A stretch of DNA of 64,000 nucleotides from CAYMUL01 sp964393605 (lineage in GTDB: Bacteria > Bacteroidota > Ignavibacteria > Ignavibacteriales > Ignavibacteriaceae): NCBI GenBank assembly GCA_964393605.1, contig CAYMUL010000016.1:1-64000 (forward strand), written 5' to 3'. Shown piece by piece: positions 1 to 8,027 of this stretch; position 1 is the first letter of the stretch; each line of letters starts with the position of its first letter. The position numbers and the translations under genes are program-made. The notes under the pieces were generated by a model. It had not been told where the DNA came from, ran no database searches, and saw nothing but the letters and a program-made list of their open reading frames with translations.

Positions 1-27
1 CGAAAGTTTATTTATCAAACTCAATAA

Positions 28-816
28 AACACTTTTTCAGGAAACCCTAATTATTTCAATCTTGATTCGACAACGACTTTGTCAATTGTCGATACAAATT
101 ATTCAAGCGCACCGTCGTCGCTATTGATTAATTACAAATTCAAATATATCGGCATTGATAAACACCGCGTAATTTTTAACTGCAATTATAATTTGTTCGG
201 CACACCTGATTCGATAGAGATAGATTTTTACAATAACGGAAACACGCATGTCTTCGGCATTGTAATTGAGGATGCCGACGGTGATTTATTTTCAAAAACT
301 TCACAGCCAACAAATCTCGGAAGCGGTATCGGTTGGAAACAAGTTCGAATACCGATAACCGGTTTCGGCTCTTCCTTTAATTATCCAATTAAATTGAAAA
401 GTTTCATCATATATCTTGTAAAGAATAGCGGAATTGTTGATTCGGTTTATTCGGGAAAAATATTGATTGATAATTTGAAACTTCATCGTGGCATGCCTAT
501 TACCTCAAGAGATGAAGAACAATTCTTACCGGAGGGAATTAAACTATATCAAAATTATCCTAATCCGTTTAATCCCTCCACAATAATCAGTTATCAACTT
601 TCAGCGTCCAGCAATATCTCTTTAAAAATTTATGATGTGCTTGGAACTGAAGTTGCTACATTGATTGATAATGAATGGAAACAAGCAGGTTACCATAATT
701 ATCAATTATTTCCCGATGCATCGGGATTGAATTATCAATTACCAAGCGGAATATATTTTTACCAACTGCGGGTGGGGAATAAAATCGCTACAAAAAAAAT
801 GTTGTTACTCAAGTGA
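28..816 (+). CDS. C-terminal part of a T9SS-secreted protein (5' end missing or frame-broken)
   Basis: The open frame begins after a TAA at 25-27 and reads like coding sequence from there, although its first start-like codon is a TTG at 79; the real N-terminus is therefore outside the window or in another frame. The first ~150 residues look like a beta-sandwich ligand-binding domain, with alternating hydrophobic strands ending in KILIDNLKL, a pattern also seen before the tail of the GHL10 protein at 33568-36657. The last ~75 residues are a T9SS type A sorting domain (LYQNYPNPFNPSTIISYQL, then SGIYFYQLRVGNKIATKK), so the product should cross the outer membrane through T9SS. The tail carries an extra segment encoded partly by a perfect 16-bp palindrome at 711-726. 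The catalytic or main domain is not visible. Confidence 0.75.
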   Translation, partial: NTFSGNPNYFNLDSTTTLSIVDTNYSSAPSSLLINYKFKYIGIDKHRVIFNCNYNLFGTPDSIEIDFYNNGNTHVFGIVIEDADGDLFSKTSQPTNLGSGIGWKQVRIPITGFGSSFNYPIKLKSFIIYLVKNSGIVDSVYSGKILIDNLKLHRGMPITSRDEEQFLPEGIKLYQNYPNPFNPSTIISYQLSASSNISLKIYDVLGTEVATLIDNEWKQAGYHNYQLFPDASGLNYQLPSGIYFYQLRVGNKIATKKMLLLK

Positions 817-822
817 GATTTG

Positions 823-847
823 TATCACGTTCGCTAACGATGTGATA
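823..847 (+). terminator. Hairpin after the T9SS gene, possible terminator
   Basis: TATCAC (823-828) pairs with GTGATA (842-847), with partly paired inner bases, just after the stop at 816. Only a short T run follows, so terminator function is uncertain. Confidence 0.3.
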
Positions 848-938
848 TTTCCCATGCAAGTGATTGTAGCCAAATACCACTAACAGTTCTTCACTTATAC
901 TTGCACCGCAAAAACTAACAAACTAACAAAACAAAAAA

Positions 939-1460
939 ATGTATAAGTCGTTCAGTGCGATAGAATCTGAACGCTCGCTTGCGGAGATAACTCTTCCTCA
1001 AAATCCAATTGAAGAGCGGGATTTCCTCAAACAAATTCATGAGCGGATTTTATCCAATTTTATTTTAAATCGAAATCATCGATATGATTATCAACGTCAT
1101 ATTTATGAAGGTAAAACTATTATTGCCATAAACCTTTCGAGAGCAGTTGCGCGCGAGACGGAATTCTTTAATAAGTTTTTAAATTTCATTATTGAAGAAG
1201 GGGGAAGAAATATCGTTATAGACTTAACCCATGCGGATTTCATCGATACTGCTTTTGCAGGGTTGCTCGTTCAATTTTCAAAAAGAGTAAAAGAATTGGG
1301 CGGTGATGTCCGTTTGGTTGTGAATCTTTCCAAAGTCATTTTTTATCAATCAACTTTCAACGTAATGGTAAAAGCTTTTTATATTTATGAAGATTACAAA
1401 GTTGCGTTGGATTCATTCGAAACTTGTAAAAACAGAAAAAGAATTACGCTCGAAATGTGA
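939..1460 (+). CDS. STAS-domain protein (anti-sigma-factor-antagonist-like)
   Basis: A 173-residue cytoplasmic protein. Residues ~60-165 match the STAS fold: IIAINLSRAVARETEFF, then NIVIDLTHADFIDTAFAGLL, then an amphipathic helix and a GGDVRLV strand. In SpoIIAA/RsbV-type antagonists the phosphorylated Ser sits in a D-S-S/T-G motif; here the corresponding site reads D-T-A-F, so Thr is the only phosphorylatable residue and the usual Gly is displaced. An N-terminal extension of ~50 residues is not recognisable. No kinase or phosphatase partner lies next to it, so the role as a partner-switching regulator is inferred from fold only. It stands alone between the T9SS gene and the convergent lol operon. 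Confidence 0.6.
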   Translation: MYKSFSAIESERSLAEITLPQNPIEERDFLKQIHERILSNFILNRNHRYDYQRHIYEGKTIIAINLSRAVARETEFFNKFLNFIIEEGGRNIVIDLTHADFIDTAFAGLLVQFSKRVKELGGDVRLVVNLSKVIFYQSTFNVMVKAFYIYEDYKVALDSFETCKNRKRITLEM

Positions 1461-1502
1461 TTGGTTGCTTTCGCAGCGCATCCCGAAAAAATTGTGATGC
1501 AG

Positions 1503-2183
1503 TTACTGTGAAATAATTTTTCCGTCTTTCATTTCAAAAAGATGATCGGCAATTTTTATCAACTCTTGATTGTGAGTAACAATCACCAAAGTTTTATCGA
1601 AGTTATCGCGAAGATCTTTGAAGACAAGATGAAGATTTTCACTATTTAAGCTGTCGAGATTTCCGGTTGGTTCATCGGCAAAGAGAATCGGCGGGTCATT
1701 AATTAGCGCACGTGCAACAGCAACCCTTTGTTGTTCACCGCCGGAAAGCTCTGCAGGTTTGTGTTCGTATCTGTTTTGCAATTCCAATTTATCGAGAAGC
1801 GTTCTCGCCTTATCAAGTGCGGCTCTCTTCGATTCCCCTTTTATCATCATCGGTATCGCAACATTTTCCTCTGCGGTAAATTCCGGTAGCAGATGATGAA
1901 ATTGAAAAATAAAACCCATCTCAAGATTTCTGAAACGTGTGAGTTCTTTTCCGTTTAATGAAAAAATATTTGTTCCGTTAATAATAACTTTGCCGCTTTT
2001 CGGTTTATCCAATCCTCCGAGTATATGCAGCAGCGTACTTTTTCCCGCGCCGGATGCGCCGATTATCACCGAAATTTTTTTCTCCGGTATTTCTATACTC
2101 ACATCTTTTAAGACTTCAACTTCAACACCTTTTATGTTTGTGTAAGTTTTGAAAATATTTTTTGCAATAACTATTTTATTCAT
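1503..2183 (-). CDS. lolD: LolD-like lipoprotein-releasing ABC transporter ATP-binding protein
   Basis: This is the ATPase that powers extraction of outer-membrane lipoproteins from the inner membrane with a LolC/E permease. Visible motifs are Walker A GASGAGKST (residues ~42-50), the Q-loop region FIFQFHHLLPEFTAEENV, signature LSGGEQQRVAVARAL (~146) and Walker B LFADEPTGNLDS; the NLD form of Walker B is typical of the LolD/MacB/FtsE subfamily. I chose the ATG at 2181-2183 (MNKIVIAKN), one base after the stop of the permease gene, rather than an upstream in-frame start inside that gene. It is the last gene of the operon 4625 to 1503. MacB-type export is the alternative, but two LolC/E-type permeases beside it favour Lol. 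Confidence 0.88.
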   Translation of the reverse strand: MNKIVIAKNIFKTYTNIKGVEVEVLKDVSIEIPEKKISVIIGASGAGKSTLLHILGGLDKPKSGKVIINGTNIFSLNGKELTRFRNLEMGFIFQFHHLLPEFTAEENVAIPMMIKGESKRAALDKARTLLDKLELQNRYEHKPAELSGGEQQRVAVARALINDPPILFADEPTGNLDSLNSENLHLVFKDLRDNFDKTLVIVTHNQELIKIADHLFEMKDGKIISQ

Positions 2184-2184
2184 A

Positions 2185-3408
2185 TTATTCCCATCGAATA
2201 GAATCAAGCGGATCAATTTTTTGTGCGCGCTTCGCAGGAATCAACGAAGCAAGAAAAGAAAGAACGAAAGAAGCCAGACCAACTGCAGTAAAATCGGAAA
2301 AGCGCAAATTCATCGGCAATGAATCAATTTTGTATAACGCAGGATCAAGCGGATATAAGTTGTAATTAGTTTGAAGAAAATAAACCAGCACTCCGAGCGC
2401 AAACCCGCCGAGTGTTCCAATCAAGCCGATGATAATTCCCTGCCGAAGAAAAATTTTTGCGATTGAATTTTGCGGCAGACCAAGCGTGGTCAAAACTCCA
2501 ATGTCTCTTCGTTTTTCCATTACTGTCATTGAAAGAGAAGCGAGGATATTAAACGCCGCGACCGCAATTATCAAGGAGAGAATAAGATATGCAGTCCATC
2601 GTTCAATCAACATCACGGAAAAAAGTTCTTCATGCAAATCATACCAGGTTGAAACAGAAATTCCTTCGCCGAATTTTTTTGTGATTTCATTCTTCAATGC
2701 CCCGGCATCGTTGATGTCGGTTAATTTCAATTCATAACCTTGAACTAAATTATTTCTTCCCAAAATTCTTTGAGCGGAAATTAAATCTGTAAAAATATAG
2801 CCGCCGTCATATTCATTATTATTTGAATGATAGATGCCGCCGATAATTCCTTTTTGAGCCGCGGGAAATGAAAGATTAATGATTGACTTTTGAATTGATG
2901 CAGGTGAGATTACATAAAGGGAATCATCAACAACAACTTGAAGGCGATCGGCAAGTTGCAATCCGATTATGAATTTGTGCGGATAATTCGTTTGTAATTC
3001 TGAACTGCCGAATCTTATATTTTCATTAATTCCATACACGTTTGAAACACCGCTTGCAGTAATTCCCTTTAACTCGACCACACGCGACTCTGAACCGCGA
3101 ACAACAATCTTGCCCGAAACGAATTCGGTTCTTCCTGAAATATTTTTTTGTTCATTCAAGAATTTTTCAAGCTCAGGTTTTTTCTTTTCGCCTTCGGGAG
3201 TTGTGAATTCAATCTTCACGTGCGCATCGAAATTGATTAACAATGAACTGACCAAATCTCCAAAACCGTTGAACACAGAAAGCACTACAATCAATGCGGC
3301 AACACCAATTGTTATTCCACCAATTGATAGATAGCTGATTATCGTTATAAAATTCAATCTATGTTTTGCAAACAAATATCTTTTCGAAATGAAATTTTCT
3401 ACCGACAT
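2185..3408 (-). CDS. LolC/LolE-family permease, second copy
   Basis: Inner-membrane permease of the lipoprotein-releasing complex. The layout is the family's: one N-terminal membrane helix (~23-45, ending VVLSVFNGFGDLV), a large periplasmic domain (~50-265), then three C-terminal helices (~270-400), finishing with PAKRAQKIDPLDSIRWE, the characteristic cytoplasmic end of LolC/E. The ATG at 3406-3408 overlaps the TGA of the preceding permease gene by one base, so the two are translationally coupled; a TTG one codon earlier is less likely. The two permeases of this operon are distinct sequences, as LolC and LolE are in proteobacteria, but which is which cannot be told from this sequence. Confidence 0.85.
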   Translation of the reverse strand: MSVENFISKRYLFAKHRLNFITIISYLSIGGITIGVAALIVVLSVFNGFGDLVSSLLINFDAHVKIEFTTPEGEKKKPELEKFLNEQKNISGRTEFVSGKIVVRGSESRVVELKGITASGVSNVYGINENIRFGSSELQTNYPHKFIIGLQLADRLQVVVDDSLYVISPASIQKSIINLSFPAAQKGIIGGIYHSNNNEYDGGYIFTDLISAQRILGRNNLVQGYELKLTDINDAGALKNEITKKFGEGISVSTWYDLHEELFSVMLIERWTAYLILSLIIAVAAFNILASLSMTVMEKRRDIGVLTTLGLPQNSIAKIFLRQGIIIGLIGTLGGFALGVLVYFLQTNYNLYPLDPALYKIDSLPMNLRFSDFTAVGLASFVLSFLASLIPAKRAQKIDPLDSIRWE

Positions 3409-4625
3409 CAATTAAACCTTAGTGTGTTAATCGGATTTACTTTCGATGCGATGAACGCCGGCACCCATGAAATCATTGCCGAAAGCAATAACGATGCAAC
3501 GGTAACAAGAAGATAAATTTCTGCAGTTGGTTGCAATGGAACGGTAGCAGTAAAATAAATTTTTGAAGGAAGTGTAATTAAATCAAATTCCGTTTGAATG
3601 AATATTAAAATAAAAGCGAGGAGATTTCCGAACAGCGCGCCGAGTATTCCAACATAAAATCCTTTGTTTAAAAAGATTAACCCTATTGTAGAATTTTTTG
3701 CGCCAATCGATTTTAATATTCCGATCGAGTAAGATTTCTCAAGTACACTCACGAGCAGGGTGCTGATGATGTTGAACACCGCGACCAATATTATCAACGT
3801 TAAAACGATCGGTATCGGTTTTTTTTGTAGTTCAATCCAATTGAAAAAATTTCTGTTCAACTGAAACACCGAACGAACGTAATGTGGATATGGAAGATTT
3901 TCTTGCAGAAATTCCGTTGTGCTGTCGATTGACTCTACACTGTTTAATTGAAGTTCAAAACCGGATGCCGCATTTTGAAACTCGAAAAGATTTTGAAATT
4001 GTTCAAAGTCTATAAACACAAATGCATCATCAAACTTTGCCCAACCGCTTTGAAAAATCCCTGTTACCGTGAATGCTTCAATCACAACATTGTTCGGGTT
4101 AAAAATTCTTTTGTCTTGATTCAAAGAAAAGATATTTAGTTGATCACCGATTTTAATTTTCATTTTATCCGCAAGCGTTTTACCGATAACGATATTGGAA
4201 TTATTTCGCAGTTCAAAATTTCCTTCCAATAATTGAAGCGACTTTTTATTCTTAAAAAAATTTTCGGATACACCTTTTACAGTAGTTCCCTCCTGAATCC
4301 CCGACTTCGATACGATGCCAATTTGTGTACAAAAAGGTTCAATCGATTTCAAATTATTTTGGAGTGAGTTGGTGATAAAATTATTCGATCTTTCGTAACC
4401 GATAATTTTGTTATTCCCAAAACCGGAAATTTGAATGTGAGAATCAAGATTCAATATCTTCTCCGAAACCATATTTTCAAACCCGTTGAGCACGCTCAAA
4501 GTAATTATGAGCGTCGCAACTCCGAGCGAAATTCCCGCAATGGAAATAGCGGAAAAGAAGGAAAATGAACCCTCCTTCTGCTTGTTTTGAAGAAATCTTT
4601 TTGTGATGAAGAATGAAATCGACAT
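3408..4625 (-). CDS. LolC/LolE-family permease, first copy
   Basis: First gene of the minus-strand lol operon. The same architecture is seen: N-terminal helix with SIAGISLGVATLIITLSVLN (residues ~27-46), a periplasmic MacB-like domain, then helices at ~270-295, 315-345 and 370-395, and the terminal motif AFIASKVNPINTLRFN. It starts at the ATG 4623-4625 with AT-rich DNA upstream and faces away from the tRNA cluster. With its partner permease and the ATPase it would form an inner-membrane complex that hands mature lipoproteins to a periplasmic carrier. No lolA or lolB is visible in the window. Confidence 0.85.
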   Translation of the reverse strand: MSISFFITKRFLQNKQKEGSFSFFSAISIAGISLGVATLIITLSVLNGFENMVSEKILNLDSHIQISGFGNNKIIGYERSNNFITNSLQNNLKSIEPFCTQIGIVSKSGIQEGTTVKGVSENFFKNKKSLQLLEGNFELRNNSNIVIGKTLADKMKIKIGDQLNIFSLNQDKRIFNPNNVVIEAFTVTGIFQSGWAKFDDAFVFIDFEQFQNLFEFQNAASGFELQLNSVESIDSTTEFLQENLPYPHYVRSVFQLNRNFFNWIELQKKPIPIVLTLIILVAVFNIISTLLVSVLEKSYSIGILKSIGAKNSTIGLIFLNKGFYVGILGALFGNLLAFILIFIQTEFDLITLPSKIYFTATVPLQPTAEIYLLVTVASLLLSAMISWVPAFIASKVNPINTLRFN

Positions 4626-4775
4626 AATATTAAATGTAAAATACCATTTGAATTTTAATGATGGAACAGATTTATTTTCAGATTTCCGCGAATATCGAAC
4701 AAAATTAAATCTATCTACTTCCTTTCTTTACCCTGAATTTGAACAGATGTCTTTGAATTTCCTTCAAAAATTAAA

Positions 4776-4804
4776 TTGTGTTGTTTTCGCGTAAGGGCTA
4801 TATT
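4776..4804 (+). promoter_or_regulatory. Possible promoter for the tRNA cluster
   Basis: TTGTGT (4776-4781), a 17-base spacer and TATATT (4799-4804) make a sigma-70-like promoter pointing toward the tRNA region. The interval 4626-4896 has no convincing gene; its other end is the leader of the divergent lol operon. The assignment rests on motif and position only. Confidence 0.4.
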
Positions 4805-4896
4805 TACAAGCCTGTTTTGAAAAAATATGCAATCTCAATGCGGGGAAAAATAAACCGGCAATGAAACCAAGTTCTTGAATATTGAAAAAAATAATT

Positions 4897-4935
4897 CGGG
4901 GCGTAGCGTAGCCCGGTTCATCGCGTCCCGACTTT
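4897..4935 (+). repeat. Degenerate tRNA-Pro-like unit, truncated by the gap
   Basis: The first 29 bases are identical to the 5' part (acceptor strand and D arm) of the tRNA-Pro gene at 5156. The anticodon-arm region then switches to TCCCGACTTT, and the unit is cut by the assembly gap. A second copy at 5062 shows how it would continue. Confidence 0.75.
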
Positions 4936-5035
4936 NNNNNNNNNNNNNNNNNNNNNNNNNNNNNNNNNNNNNNNNNNNNNNNNNNNNNNNNNNNNNNNNN
5001 NNNNNNNNNNNNNNNNNNNNNNNNNNNNNNNNNNN
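4936..5035. other. Scaffold gap (100 Ns)
   Basis: Exactly 100 Ns, the usual placeholder for a gap of unknown length. It falls inside the tandem tRNA-Pro-like units, so the number of units is not known and repeat collapse is the likely cause. Confidence 0.98.
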
Positions 5036-5061
5036 TTCTTAAAAGATTGAAAAAAATAATT

Positions 5062-5155
5062 CGGGGCGTAGCGTAGCCCGGTTCATCGCGTCCCGACTTT
5101 GTCGGGAAGGTCGCAATGAAAAACACGTGTTCTTAAAAGATTGAAAAAAATAATT
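5062..5155 (+). repeat. Degenerate tRNA-Pro-like unit, 94 bp, complete
   Basis: Bases 1-29 are identical to the tRNA-Pro gene that follows. The 17-base anticodon arm is replaced by a different perfect 5-bp stem and 7-base loop (TCCCG-ACTTTGT-CGGGA). The bases AGGTCGCA after the arm match the real gene again, but no T arm or 3' acceptor strand follows. The remaining ~40 bases are an AT-rich spacer that also precedes the tRNA-Pro gene. The unit repeats with a 94-bp period up to 5156. It cannot fold as a complete tRNA. Confidence 0.8.
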
Positions 5156-5231
5156 CGGGGCGTAGCGTAGCCCGGTTCATCGCGCCTGCTTTGGGAGCAG
5201 GAGGTCGCAGGTTCGAATCCTGCCGCCCCGA
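5156..5231 (+). tRNA. tRNA-Pro (anticodon UGG)
   Basis: Acceptor strands CGGGGCG (5156-5162) and CGCCCCG (5224-5230) pair fully, with discriminator A at 5231. The anticodon stem CCTGC/GCAGG encloses loop TTTGGGA with anticodon TGG at 5192-5194. The T arm contains GGTTCGAATCC. CCA is not encoded. It is the first intact tRNA of the cluster. Confidence 0.95.
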
Positions 5232-5242
5232 CAAAAAATCCT

Positions 5243-5316
<74 letters not shown>

Positions 5317-5340
5317 CAAAATTATTGTTCTTTTTTACAT

Positions 5341-5415
5341 GGTGAGTGTAGCTCAGTTGGTTAGAGCATCAGGTTGTGGCCCTGAGGGCCGTGGGTTCAA
5401 GTCCCATCACTCACC
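5341..5415 (+). tRNA. tRNA-His (anticodon GUG)
   Basis: The anticodon loop TTGTGGC sits on stem TCAGG/CCTGA, giving GTG. Counting back from the D stem GCTC at 5351 puts position 1 at 5342, so G5341 is the extra G-1 that identifies tRNA-His; it faces C73 at 5415. The acceptor GTGAGTG/CACTCAC pairs fully. Confidence 0.95.
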
Positions 5416-5447
5416 CAACCTGAATTCATATTAGTTATTAGTTGACT

Positions 5448-5522
5448 GGCCCCTTCGTCTAGTGGTTAGGACATCGCCCTTTCACGGCGGTAACAGGGGT
5501 TCAAATCCCCTAGGGGTCACCA
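5448..5522 (+). tRNA. tRNA-Glu (anticodon UUC), with encoded CCA
   Basis: Acceptor GGCCCCT (5448-5454) pairs with AGGGGTC (5512-5518), and the discriminator is A5519. The anticodon loop CTTTCAC gives TTC. CCA is encoded at 5520-5522, unlike in the other three tRNAs here. It is the last gene of the cluster, followed directly by a terminator. Confidence 0.95.
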
Positions 5523-5527
5523 GTATT

Positions 5528-5559
5528 AGCCGTTTCATTTTTTTTGAAACGGCTTTTTT
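5528..5559 (+). terminator. Rho-independent terminator of the tRNA cluster
   Basis: AGCCGTTTC (5528-5536) and GAAACGGCT (5546-5554) form a perfect 9-bp stem followed by TTTTT. Confidence 0.9.
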
Positions 5560-5636
5560 ATTTTAAACCATTTTATTCCGACTGATTATCTTTCGAAAAT
5601 TATTATTCACTTTTCTTTTATGGAACGGAGATTGAA

Positions 5637-7286
5637 ATGAAACTCTTCTTATTCATCACTTTTATTTTTTGTACAATGATTTTCTCTCAACCCAACAAGA
5701 CACTTTTTATCAACGGAAGAATCTTTACTGTCAACACGGCGCAGCCCTTCGCCGATGCAGTTGTTGTTGAAGGAAATAAAATTGTGTTCGTAGGTTCAAC
5801 GCAAGATGCGATGAGCAGAGTTGACGACCGCGATGAAATTGTTGACTTAAAAGGAAAACTGATGTTGCCCGGATTTATTGACAACCACGTTCACTTTTCC
5901 GGCGGTGGAAATTATTTACTCGGTTTGGATTTGCGCCCCGCGAAAAGCATTGAAGAGTTCAGAAATATTTTAAAAGATTATGTTGCAAAGAATCCCGGCA
6001 AATGGATCATCGGCGGAAATTGGAATCATGAAAATTGGGAGAAGACCGATCTTCCTACGAAAGAGATGATTGACGACATCGCGCCCGATCAACCTGTATT
6101 CGTGAATCGTTTAGATGGACACATGGCACTTGCAAATTCTTACGCAATAAAACTTGCCGGAGTTACGAAAGATACAGAAAGCCCCGCAGGTGGATTAATT
6201 GTTAAAGATCCAAAAACAGGAGAGCCGACCGGAATTTTTAAAGATAATGCGATGAGTTTTATTTATGCTAAAGTGCCTGATCAATCTGCCGAAGATAATT
6301 ATCGTGCCGTTACTGCTGCTTTAAAACATGCTAACGAATTAGGATTAACAAGCATTCAAGATATTACAGGCTGGATGGATTTGGAAACCTACAAAAAATT
6401 GGAGGCGGAAAACAAATTGACATGTAGAATGTTCACACGAATGCCGATTAGTTCTTATTCTAAATTGATTGATCGAAAATTACAAATCGGTTCAGGTTCC
6501 GATTTGATAAAGATGGGTTCGTTAAAAGGTTTTGCCGATGGTTCGCTCGGTTCAAGTACGGCGTGGTTGCATGAACCTTACACGCAAGATCCTTCTACAA
6601 GCGGATTGCCGATGGATATTATCTCCGACGGAAGTATGGAAAAATGGTGCTTCGATGCGGATGCAAATCATCTGCAACTCAGCATTCATTCAATCGGCGA
6701 TAAAGCAAACTCTTACATGCTCGATCTTTTTGCAAAAATAAAAAATCAAAATCCAAATTGGGATAGAAGATTCCGTTTGGAACATGCGCAACATGTAAAG
6801 TTTGAAGACATTCCCCGTTTGGCAGAAATCGGAGTGATTGCATCCGCGCAGCCGTATCATTGCATCGATGACGGAGTTTGGGCGGAGAAGAGAATCGGTC
6901 CCGAACGGATTAAATATACATATCCCTTCAGATCATTTTTGGATGCCGGAGTGAAACTCTGTTTCGGAAGCGATTGGGATGTTGCACCGCTCGATCCGAT
7001 TTTAGGAATTTACGCCGCAGTTACAAGAAGAACGCTCGATGATAAAAATCCTGAAGGATGGGTTCCTGAACAAAAAATTACTGTCGAAGAAGCAATCGCA
7101 TGTTACACTATAAATAATGCGTACGCTTCATTCGAAGAAAAAATTAAAGGAAGTATTGAAGTTGGGAAACTTGCAGATTTTGTCGTTCTCTCCGATGACA
7201 TTCTTACAATTGATCCTATAAAAATTCAGGATACAAAAGTAGTGATGACAATCTTTGATGGTAAAATTATCTACACAAGAAAATAG
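5637..7286 (+). CDS. Exported YtcJ-like amidohydrolase (amidohydrolase 3 family)
   Basis: A metal-dependent hydrolase of the amidohydrolase superfamily; the substrate is unknown. Residues 1-18 are a signal peptide (hydrophobic core, ending IFSQ), so it acts in the periplasm. The small beta domain starts with TLFINGRIFTVN. The metal-binding motif HVH is at residues 84-86 in GFIDNHVHFSGG; later motifs are HSIGDKAN, RLEHAQHV and the metal Asp in FGSDWDVAP. The C-terminal part is typical: GSIEVGKLADFVVLSDD. The 549-residue length fits YtcJ proteins. It is a single gene after the tRNA terminator. Family members cleave formamides or other amides, and nothing nearby narrows the choice. Confidence 0.85.
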   Translation: MKLFLFITFIFCTMIFSQPNKTLFINGRIFTVNTAQPFADAVVVEGNKIVFVGSTQDAMSRVDDRDEIVDLKGKLMLPGFIDNHVHFSGGGNYLLGLDLRPAKSIEEFRNILKDYVAKNPGKWIIGGNWNHENWEKTDLPTKEMIDDIAPDQPVFVNRLDGHMALANSYAIKLAGVTKDTESPAGGLIVKDPKTGEPTGIFKDNAMSFIYAKVPDQSAEDNYRAVTAALKHANELGLTSIQDITGWMDLETYKKLEAENKLTCRMFTRMPISSYSKLIDRKLQIGSGSDLIKMGSLKGFADGSLGSSTAWLHEPYTQDPSTSGLPMDIISDGSMEKWCFDADANHLQLSIHSIGDKANSYMLDLFAKIKNQNPNWDRRFRLEHAQHVKFEDIPRLAEIGVIASAQPYHCIDDGVWAEKRIGPERIKYTYPFRSFLDAGVKLCFGSDWDVAPLDPILGIYAAVTRRTLDDKNPEGWVPEQKITVEEAIACYTINNAYASFEEKIKGSIEVGKLADFVVLSDDILTIDPIKIQDTKVVMTIFDGKIIYTRK

Positions 7287-7336
7287 AAAATATTTATGAA
7301 GTTGAATTTTCCGTAGCACAGATTTGAATTCTGTGC

Positions 7337-7408
7337 AGCGGAGTTTATTTTTACCAACTCCGTGCGGGAGAATTTATCTCGACGAAAAAATTTGTGCTGA
7401 TGAAATAG
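7337..7408 (+). pseudogene. Orphan remnant of a T9SS sorting domain
   Basis: Twenty-three in-frame codons plus TAG read SGVYFYQLRAGEFISTKK and end FVLMK, the last strand of a T9SS type A tail. The frame upstream meets a stop within a few codons and no start is present. It lies between two convergent genes and closely resembles the live tails of the proteins at 33568-36657 and 45574-46845, so it is best read as the 3' scar of a lost T9SS-cargo gene. Confidence 0.7.
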
Positions 7409-7421
7409 AGTGCAATAAACT

Positions 7422-8009
7422 TTACTTCAACAAATCCTCAGCACGTTTTTTCAGTTCACCGTTTTGAAGGTACTTGTAAATAAATTTACCGGGGCAGGCA
7501 GTCTGCGCATAGTCGCGATGCCCGCCGAGTGAATCGAGAGGAATGTTGAAAGTTTTAGAGGAGTAGGCAATCATGCTTATTAAAGCATTCAACTGCGGTT
7601 CGGGAATATCATTCTCATCAAAATTTCCGATGCAAGAAATTAAGAGATGCCCGGTCGGGTCGTATGTTGTTGCAGTCTCACCAACGGTAAAAACATTTCT
7701 TCCTTCAAAAATATTTCCTTCATTATCAATTAAATAATGGTAAGGAATGTCAGTCCAATTTCTATCTTTTCCCATTCCCCAAACTTGAGTATTTCTAATA
7801 TGTTCTGCGGCGGTTTTTTTTGTTGGATCAAAATTGGAAGCATCGTGATGAATTGTAATACGAATAGGGATATGTGTGTTGTACGGTTTCGGAGTTTCCG
7901 CTTTCCAATCGCTACGCGGAATTATTTTTAATTCTTCCATACTTCCGCTTGCCGAGCAACTGATGAAATATAAAACCGATAGAGTTGTGAGTAACAAATA
8001 TTTTTTCAT
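7422..8009 (-). CDS. Lipoprotein N-acetylmuramoyl-L-alanine amidase (amidase_2/PGRP fold)
   Basis: Zinc amidase that cleaves the bond between muramic acid and the peptide stem. The N-terminus is a lipoprotein signal with lipobox YFISC (Cys18). The catalytic fold starts at RSDWKAETP; zinc ligands are His in ITIHHDAS (~54-55), His in LGGHRDYAQ and Cys in TACPGK (~160-173). The length of 195 residues fits a single amidase_2 domain. An AAGGAG-type ribosome site precedes the ATG. It follows ispE by 18 bp on the same strand and is probably co-transcribed with it. Its likely place is a periplasm-facing membrane surface, for wall turnover or recycling. Confidence 0.88.
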   Translation of the reverse strand: MKKYLLLTTLSVLYFISCSASGSMEELKIIPRSDWKAETPKPYNTHIPIRITIHHDASNFDPTKKTAAEHIRNTQVWGMGKDRNWTDIPYHYLIDNEGNIFEGRNVFTVGETATTYDPTGHLLISCIGNFDENDIPEPQLNALISMIAYSSKTFNIPLDSLGGHRDYAQTACPGKFIYKYLQNGELKKRAEDLLK

Positions 8010-8027
8010 TTTCTTCTCCTTAAATAT

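Noticed and set aside
2181..2216. Longer LolD start at 2216
   Set aside because: It lies inside the permease gene and adds residues foreign to LolD; the ATG at 2183 is one base after the permease stop.
4764..5126. Minus-strand frame of 120 residues across the gap
   Set aside because: It spans 100 Ns and is the antisense of the tRNA-Pro-like units; its repeated peptide is a known kind of false translation of tRNA repeats.
5062..5155. Functional tRNA-Lys (TTT in the loop of the exchanged arm)
   Set aside because: The base before the anticodon is C instead of the universal T33, and the T arm and 3' acceptor strand are missing.
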